A model generated the notes under the pieces. The model had not been told where the DNA came from. It ran no database searches and worked only from the letters and a program-made list of their open reading frames with translations. A stretch of DNA of 64,000 nucleotides from Limnephilus marmoratus. Its lineage: Eukaryota; Arthropoda; Insecta; Trichoptera; Limnephilidae. Where the stretch lies: contig OU862928.1 in the NCBI GenBank assembly GCA_917880885.1, positions 43,512,962 through 43,576,961 on the forward strand, given 5' to 3'. Position 1 is the first letter of the stretch; the number at the start of each line of letters is the position of its first letter. Of this stretch, positions 20,622 through 28,800 are shown one piece after another. The position numbers and the translations under genes are program-made.

Positions 20622-20690
20622 AATTATTTCTAGTTAAATGAGTGAAAATATAATTTTCTTTTAACTGGAATAAAAAAATTAAAACAAGAT
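20622..20690 (+). mobile_element. 3' tail fragment of the LINE-E family
   Basis: About 65 bases from ATTATTTCTAG to TTTAACTGGAATAAAAAA are nearly identical to 60388-60452, the 3' end of LINE-E, including an A-rich tail. It lies in the opposite orientation to LINE-A and directly against its truncated 5' end. Confidence 0.75.
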
Positions 20691-21000
20691 ACGCTCAAAA
20701 ATATTCCATTTATACCTTCGACAAGGGTATACTTGGTCGAAGATTTATACAGATTTTATTGTAAAACGGAAATATTTTGACTCTCTGAGAAAAAATCGTC
20801 TAGGCCTGTGGGGTTAAATTCCGGAAACAAGAGGATTAGCGCGCAATACGGTATCAATGTGTAATTTATGAGGCGGATGTGGGTACCCCTTTGTTACCTT
20901 GGCTTTTTTACTAGTCATCATTTCATTGCATGTCATTTTTTATGTCAGTAAATATATCCTTGTTGAATTGTGTTTTCCAAGTTTTTTTACAAACAAAACC
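20691..21000. other. No gene recognised
   Basis: This is AT-rich sequence with a short hairpin (CTTCGACAAG...CTTGGTCGAAG, near 20718-20742). Nothing coding was recognised. Confidence 0.5.
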
Positions 21001-21440
21001 GGCAATCAGCACGGATTCCACCCACTCTATCACCCTCAACAAATCTTATGAATCTCAGTACCTATAATACTTTTAAAAATTTTGTACTTGTCTAAGTGAT
21101 TTATACAGACTTCGAGAAAGCTTTAAATAAAGTCGACCATGATATTTTATCAAAAAAATTAAGTGACATCGGACTATCTCAGAATTTTCTCTGTTTCGTA
21201 GCTAGCTACGTCGTCATTATGTAAGTTACGGACACTATCTTTCTCATGAATAAAAAACAAACTCCGGGATTCCCCAGGGATCAAACCTAGGACCCCTCCT
21301 CTTTCTTTTTTTCAAGAACGATGTAGACAAGACAATTAACTACTTAAAATATCTCCTCTTCGCTGATGATATCAAACTTTTTAGAGCTATTAAAAGTCGC
21401 ATCGATACCATTCTTCTTAGTAAAAGTCAGTTTAATTTTT
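21001..21440 (+). pseudogene. LINE reverse transcriptase relic
   Basis: Pieces of a Jockey-like RT can be read in shifting frames: QHGF (21005), YTDFEKALNKVDHDIL (about 21102-21150, motif A), SGIPQGSNLGPLLF region (about 21265-21305, motif B) and YLLFADDIKLF (about 21349-21381, catalytic). Internal stops and frameshifts are frequent. No 3' tail is recognised. Confidence 0.8.
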
Positions 21441-22484
21441 TTTTGTCTATTATCAGAGGCTCTTTCGTCCTTATACCAAGGTACTCGTTAAGATTATTTA
21501 GTATCTTGTGATGTACTGCACCAAATAAAAATAAATACACTTGCAAAAAAGTCTTTCTTTGTATACATATATTATAATAATTTATTAATAAATTAATAAA
21601 CACGTTTATTCAAAAATAACGAAAATCCTCCAGCACCTTTTCATGAATAAGTTTTATTTCGAAAACGACATCATTCGCGATTCACCGAAATAGCTCTTAA
21701 AATATTATATCAGTTCTTTGTTATCTAAACAGGTTCAATGTTCCTACATATTCTAATAATAAGTTCATAGTGATAAAATGTACATTCAATGATTCAATAG
21801 TACACAAAATGGCACAAATGATAAATTGAAATTAGTTAAAAGTTGGGGAAGCACGTATGGACGAGTGTTTGAAAACCAAGGAAGGTAGGATTTTATTCTA
21901 GTTTGTTTTGAATTCATAAGTTTTAAAATGATAAATATAGAGTTTCACTGTTCTTACAAATTATTGACATTACAATGATCATGCAATAAGGTAAAAAACA
22001 CCTTAAAATTGTATCTTCTTATGGGTGCATTAAATAATATGGTGGAATTAATATAACTGATATTTTAATGAATTTTACAGTCCTTAAGTTGTGATACTCT
22101 AACTTTAAGTCAAAGTTGTAGATATGTACGTCGTTAAGTCACAGTTTTAAGTCAGCAGTTTTAAGTCTTAGTCACTAGCTGTAAGTCCTAGATGCACTCA
22201 CAAGTCATTAGCTATAAGTTTGGTAAGCCAGTTATTTAATTCTATTACCTACGTATTTATTTGAACAGCGCCCTTGAGGTGATTTTTTACGAAGACGGCA
22301 CTACATAAATCAATCAAATATTATTATTAGTACGTCATTTTTGTAGGTGTGGTTAAAATAGCAGTAGAATAGTTCACATTCTCTCAGATTAACTCATGAG
22401 ATTCTTCGCTGGTATCAATCAGGTTCTCTTTAAATGACACAACTTGAAACCATAGTAACCTTTTCAGTTTCTTTATTAAACCCA
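21441..22484. other. AT-rich flank downstream of the transporter gene
   Basis: No ORF of interest was found. Around 22095-22215 the motif TAAGTC recurs about six times (TTTTAAGTC, TTAAGTC, GTAAGTCC), a loose simple repeat. TTTATT elements at about 22255 and 22471 (AATAAA on the minus strand) could serve as polyadenylation signals for the transporter mRNA. Confidence 0.45.
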
Positions 22485-22808
22485 TCAATAATGATCCTGC
22501 TCTTCTGTCGTATCATTTATGACTAACTTTGATTTCAAGAACACTTCCCCGACTTCTTCAGCGTTGATTTCTTGAGAATGCGTAAATTTCTTTCCGCCGA
22601 AGTGGGCCACGATCTCCTCAATGGATTTGCCTTTTGTCTCAGGTTGAAACATGACGGAGATGAATATGGCGATGCAACCGACGAACCCGAATCCCCAGAA
22701 GACGATATGACTGCCGAACATTATGACTAATGGGGCAAAGAACTGACTGACGAAGAAGGTACAGATCCACATCCAAGTTAAGCTAATGCTGGTGGCCAAT
22801 CCGCGAAC
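22485..22808 (-). CDS. Transporter exon 8 (stop codon)
   Basis: The 324-nt exon starts VRGLATSISLTWMWI after the acceptor CTTTCCAG. It covers helices 11-12, the PETKGKSIEEIVAHFGG signature and a 35-residue acidic cytoplasmic tail ending at TGA (22487-22485). Confidence 0.93.
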   Translation of the reverse strand, partial: VRGLATSISLTWMWICTFFVSQFFAPLVIMFGSHIVFWGFGFVGCIAIFISVMFQPETKGKSIEEIVAHFGGKKFTHSQEINAEEVGEVFLKSKLVINDTTEEQDHY

Positions 22809-25800
22809 CTGGAAAGGGAAAAATTGGATTTAATAAAATGAAGACAATATTAGCGAAACTCAATCGAAATCTGGAGACAGAAAAATCAGAAAAGATATTG
22901 GCTCCGCTGGGACTAAATATTATAATTTGAGATTTTACTCATAAAGTTTAAAAAATTAATAATAAAAAGGAAAAATTGGAGTTACAACATGAAAAATCAA
23001 ATAACTTCTGAATAAAGAATTATTGATCTTCTATAATGTATTGATGATTACACTAGGGATAAAATGTATGGACGAAAAGTGATCATACTATTTTATTAAA
23101 AGCTCTAATGCCTTAAGGAGTAGATTAGGTTTAATAAAATTGCCGAAATATTCATCTTAATTTTTATTGTGATTTTGATTGTAAAATGGAGAAGAAATAT
23201 TTAAGATCAAACTTTTCCATTTTAAATCATTAACAATTCTGTTGACAATTATTGCTTTCTAAAAAACTATAATTTACACTTTCCCGTATGAAACACAAAC
23301 TCAATGCTATGGAGGCCTATGCCCAGAGCTGGAATGTCTGATATAAGTTGTTAATCACGGTACTATATTGATATTTAGTGAAGGAGAAATACACAAGAAA
23401 AGTAACAGAGCAAACAAAAGAGAAAGGCTGATTGAGAAATTAAACAATGCTTGCAAGAATTATGATGGCAAATGAAATGCTTTGCGGAAATATCAGAATT
23501 AATTATTTTTACGATTTGTTTAGTAACGAAGAAGAACGTTTTTTCTTCAAAATCGAAAATTGACTAAATCTTCTGAGTTGAATTTTTAGTATGAAGACGA
23601 ATTAAAAGTTATTGAAAATTACAGTAAACGGTAATTGACTGAATTACCTGAACCAAGAACACCTCCGATGGTAAGATAAAGGGGATTGGACCGATACCCA
23701 TTGAGAAAGTGCTGACACATACAGACAGGGAAGTGACTGGGATCCAACCATAGGGGGATACGTCATAGCCAGTGTCACGGATATAGAAGTAGGTTCCGAG
23801 GGAGAACATTGATAAGATCACGGTACAACAGGAACTGATGAGAAGAATCTGTAATAAAGAATACCCATGTAAAGAAACTGTTATGAAAAAGGCGAATAAA
23901 AAGATGAAGTCATTTCTGTTGCCAAACATTCAAAATATTTTCTAAGAATGAAAGACAGGGGGCGATTATAAGAGTAGCATTATTTTAGTTATTTTTTGCA
24001 TGATCTTCATCCAACCATGTTTGAGCAAGCTTTTGATAATAGATGTATTTATCGTTTATTATTTCCTTATTGGTCTTCAATCCCGATAGCACTTTATTTT
24101 GGATTTGGTTGCACTTCCACCTTCTTGATAGACATTGTAACACTGTCCGAAACATTGGCAAAATAAGGTAGAATCGCAACACGGAATAATAACCTAAAAA
24201 TAAATCTATCTCTCTTAAATCACTTTCTAGAAAGTTATCTTTTCGGTTATGGGAACTGAGTAAAGTTGAATGTTGCTAGGTCTGATGAATTGGGACTTTT
24301 GAGTCTTGGAAATCAAGATATTTGTTTTAGTGAGAGAAGCGTCTGTGTTCAAATGTACAAATCTTTTCAAGGGAAACCTTTATTAAGTATAAATTGGTAG
24401 CATTTGCGTATGTTTACCTTTCTGCCCAGCCGTTCAATGAGGGAAACAGCGACTACGGATCCTGCAAGCTGAAGGAAACCGACGACAATACTGGCCATTG
24501 AAGAAGACATGGTGCTGCCAGCTTCTTCGAAGATGTTGTTTGCATAGGTTATTACCGCGAAAATTCCAATGAAGCTCTGAGCTGTCAGTAGAGACACTGT
24601 CAATGTGAGAGCTTTCCTTGAAGGTGGGGAATTTACTGAAAACAATGCAATAATTATTGAAGACATCCAACATTATTAATCACTGACTTACGAAATTACT
24701 GTAAAAAGAAACATCGCACGAAAAACATTAAATTGTTTATAATTCAGAAACTTTCCGCGCCTAAACACACGCAAAAAGATCTTTAGATAAAAGAATGACA
24801 AGATCAAGTAAAAACGTCATGATGCTTGCTTTTAGAGAATTGATTTATGGAGTTTAACAAACTAATTTAAAAAAAATAGATAAAAACTTACAGAGAAATT
24901 TCCATGGCGACACGTTTTCACCACCTAAAAAAATAACAGATAAAAACGTAATTACAGAAACATTTGATTAAAGTATATTAAGTATTTTGTATTCGTACCA
25001 GGCCATTAATTTTGTAGATACAGTTTGAAGAAAGCATGTATCTAATTAATAAAATAACTCATTCAAAACTTTCATCTATTTGTACGATGATAATAAAAAT
25101 AACGTTATGTTTATATAGCGCAGTTTTGTGTCATTTCACTTCAAGTGCGCTTATGATATAATATTCTTACATATATTTCTATAGAACAACATATTTGCGT
25201 ATAAAAATTACCTGTCTTAGTATAATTTCTCTTTTCCGATAATTCCGCTTCATAAATTAGCTGATTCAGTTCTGTTTTCACCAGGGAACTGTCTATTGGA
25301 ACTCTCCTTAACCACGCCAGGGCTTCTCCAGCTTCCTATAATTACAACCAAGTTTATTTTTTCTTAAGAAAATTGTAAAAATTGGAACTTACCAACACGA
25401 TATCGTTTGTGGTAAAACAACATGAAATCAAACAAATAAAATTGGCGTTGGTAAAAATACGATGGTCCAAGAACGAGACCTTGAGAAACCCCGTACCTTC
25501 TTTTCTTGTGAATACCACACCAATCTCAACTGGTCAGAAACATTTGCGGCCTCTAGATCCTGGTACTATGGTAACGAAATGGAGAAAAGGAAGGAGAAAA
25601 GCTTCTAGCTATTCAGATTTGGTCACCAAAGAGTTTTTGGTCACCAATTGCTAAAGCAATTGCAAGCATTTTTAAAATTTTTTAATTGTAGTTTTTTCAC
25701 CTGTGACAAATACACATATTATTTTAAAAGAGTTTAAATTTGTGAAAAAACACAAATTAATTAAATCATTTTTTCCCACACAGTGTGGTCAAGGACCCTA

Positions 25801-28800
25801 ACCCTTTTAAAGTTTGAAAAGGTAAGTATTCTGTCTCAATAGTCCTTATGCTAGTTTTGAAGTCCCTTACTACTCTCAGATCATCCAACTTAACTATTAA
25901 ATTATTTGAGATTACTACCTTCAATTGATTAGTCTTGACCAGATAAGATGGTGTTTCTGGCATTCTTGACATCAGGATAAAGAACAGGAATGGTATCGTC
26001 AGCATGATGGTCAGCACGATGAAGTAGCTGAAGTAGGCTCCAAGGGCATATGTAACGACGACACCAGTGTTAAAAGCAAACGTCAGCATTGTTCCAAGCA
26101 TTCCCCTAGCCTCCACACTGGCCACTTCTGAAGAGTACAATGGAGCTATCAAGAGAGTTCCAGCACCTCCAAAGCCAATAAGGAGCCTGGCGCAAATGAG
26201 TGCCGTAGGGTTTAGCCATACCAGTTTTAGGGTCCAACCGATCTATTAGTAGAAAATAATACAGTTATTAATAAGAAGTCAAGTGTTGTTCGTTAACGTT
26301 CCCCTTTAATGTATTTGATATCTCTGGTTCTCCATCAATAGCCGACTTTTTGAGGGAGAGGTCGATTCAGGCGGTTGCTGACGGTTTCACCTCTTCCTCG
26401 CATTCGATAAATGCTGGCGTCTCACAGGGATCGGTTCTGTCACCGACTTTGTTTCTGTTGCACATCAATGACCTCTTGTCATGTGCATCGATTCATTGTT
26501 ACGCGGATGACAGTACAGTCCATGATAGCTTTTTGTTTGACAAGCCCCCAAAGGGCACACAAACTCCAATAGCTCGGAGGGATTTGAAGCAAAGAATGGA
26601 CGGTTACCTCGAGAGTGTTTTCTCTTGGGGTAAGAATAACCTCGTCGAATTTAATGTTTCAAAGACCCAATCATGTTTGATAACGTCTAAAAGGGATCGA
26701 AATGAAAATCTAGTCTCCTTCAACGGAAGCAATCTTCCGAACAGGACCTCCATCGATATGCTTGGTGTAACTCTAAGTGACCAGCTCAGGTACCGGGGCT
26801 CCATCGAAACCAGAGTTAAGTCAGCCTCTCAGAAACTGGGCGTACTGTACAGGGCCCGCAGATACTTTAATAGTACACAACTGCTAACCCTGTACAAATC
26901 GCAAGTGCGCCCCATGGTTGAATTTGGCAGCCACCTCTGGTCTGGAGCTCCAAAATACCTAAAAAAAACCCTTGACTCTGTGCAGAAACGGGCGGTCCGT
27001 TTGATAGATTCTCCCATCTTAACAGACGGACTGCAATCTTTAGAGCACAGGCGTCAGATGGGAATGCTGTCCTTGTTCTACCGGTATTACAATGGAAGAT
27101 GCTCCGAGGAACTAGCGTCATTGATCCCCTCGGCACCGGCGCATAGTCGGGAAACACGCCAAACACCCGCCCAACATTTGTACATGGTTGACATTAGTCA
27201 CATGAGAACAGGTCGTTTCTATGACTCGTTCTTGAGTTCAACGGCTCGGCTGTGGAACGATTTGCCGGCCTCTGTGTTTCCTCCCTCCTACAACATGGGT
27301 CTCTTCAAGACCCGTGTTCACTCCTTCCTTTCCTCAAAAAGACCCTCCACACAGCATCTTCAAAGATGACATAGGCCCTGAGGGAAGTTATTTTCCTCAG
27401 GGCCTCCTGTGTGGAGTTAATGTAAAAAAAAAATATATGGTGCTACCAAATCCACCGTGTTCACTGATGCACAAAATATTGCGTCACAGAGGAATACAAG
27501 AAGGAGTTTCATAAAAGCGCTGTACTACACGATAATGTCTTCTTTCACCCTGCGTACAGCCTAAAGTCCCAAAAAATCGTCTGGATGGAAGAAGAGATAG
27601 CTTCTACAAATAGCCCCCACTCCAAAAGATAGGTGAAAATTTGAGTGACATTCACGATTCGGGACCTTAAGGCGTCGACTACCGAATCACCAGTTCCATG
27701 ATTTATAAGGTTCACAGGACGATCCCTGTGGTCCTAGACTGACTCGGATCTAGAAGTTCCTCTCTGATCCACCGATCATACAAAATAAGAAGAAAAATGG
27801 ATTAATTATTAATCTACTTACCATGAATGGTAGGGCACTAGCCAAAGATGCCCTTTTCCTACCAATTCTATCAGCCAACCAACCAACTACTGGGGTTCCG
27901 AATATGGCACCGATGCAAAAGATGGAGGCTACCAATGAAACCTGGAGTACCGTGAGAGGGGCTCCCATGGGGGAGTTATCGACATCGGTGAGAATTGGTA
28001 GAGATGGAGAAACCCAACCTATGGCGCAGCCTTGGTTGAAGGTCAGAATATTTACTGGAAGTAAAATAAGTTAGAATTAATGGCAGTAGAAAGACAGCGA
28101 TCAGTAGTGGGTGTTTGTATTAATTTCTTGAAATTCTTGTAAGCCCTTGAAGAAACCTCAGAATCATCATCATCATCACTCTTGGCTCTACAACCCCTGG
28201 TGGGTCTTGGCCTGCTCAAGAGTCTTCCTCCACTCATCACGGTTTTGTGCCAGCTCTCTCCAGTTTACAATCTCCAAGGTGGATATATGTATATCTTCGA
28301 GGACGTTGTCGCAGGGAAGACCAAGTTTAGGAAACCTCAGAATACCTGTATTTAATACCTTTTTTGTGTACATAAAAATCATTACATGACATTTTCAGTA
28401 AAATTTGAGTGGTGTAGAAAAAATCCAGTGTATAGAATTTTATACCTACGGAAACGCGGTGCAAAAAATGGGATAGTTTTTGTTCTGTAAAAATTCCGTA
28501 TTTTTTACCTCGTTACATCACTGCTTAAAAGAAACTTGTTTTCTCAATTATTTATATCATAACACTTATAATTTTTTTATGGAGTCTTTGTGATAACGAT
28601 TTTAGCCAGTACGCGTTTTTTATTTTTATTTATTAGCAATTAATTAAATGTGTTATTCTCGCGAAGCTCGTGCAGAGAGAACAGAAGTGTACATATAGAA
28701 AATATATATTTAACTTATAAAGTTACACGAAAAAGATTTACGTAATGAATTAAAGAGAGTAATGGTGGGTTTCTTCATTTACCGAGAATGCTAAATGCAA

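Larger units (their letters stand above)
26338..27432 (+). mobile_element. LINE-C (CR1-like) with hairpin 3' tail, in transporter intron 2
   Basis: A 5'-truncated non-LTR element, opposite in strand to the host gene. It contains an uninterrupted RT C-terminal ORF (26350-27369) and a 3' tail with two nested inverted repeats, then TTAATG and an A-run ending at about 27432. Partial copies of the same element lie at 39030-39379 (+) and 41866-42505 (-). Confidence 0.9.

Noticed and set aside
25371..25400. An extra transporter exon ending at the GTAAGTTCC near 25391
   Set aside because: Exons 3 and 4 already join in phase and give the family's normal sequence order, so no exon is needed between them.
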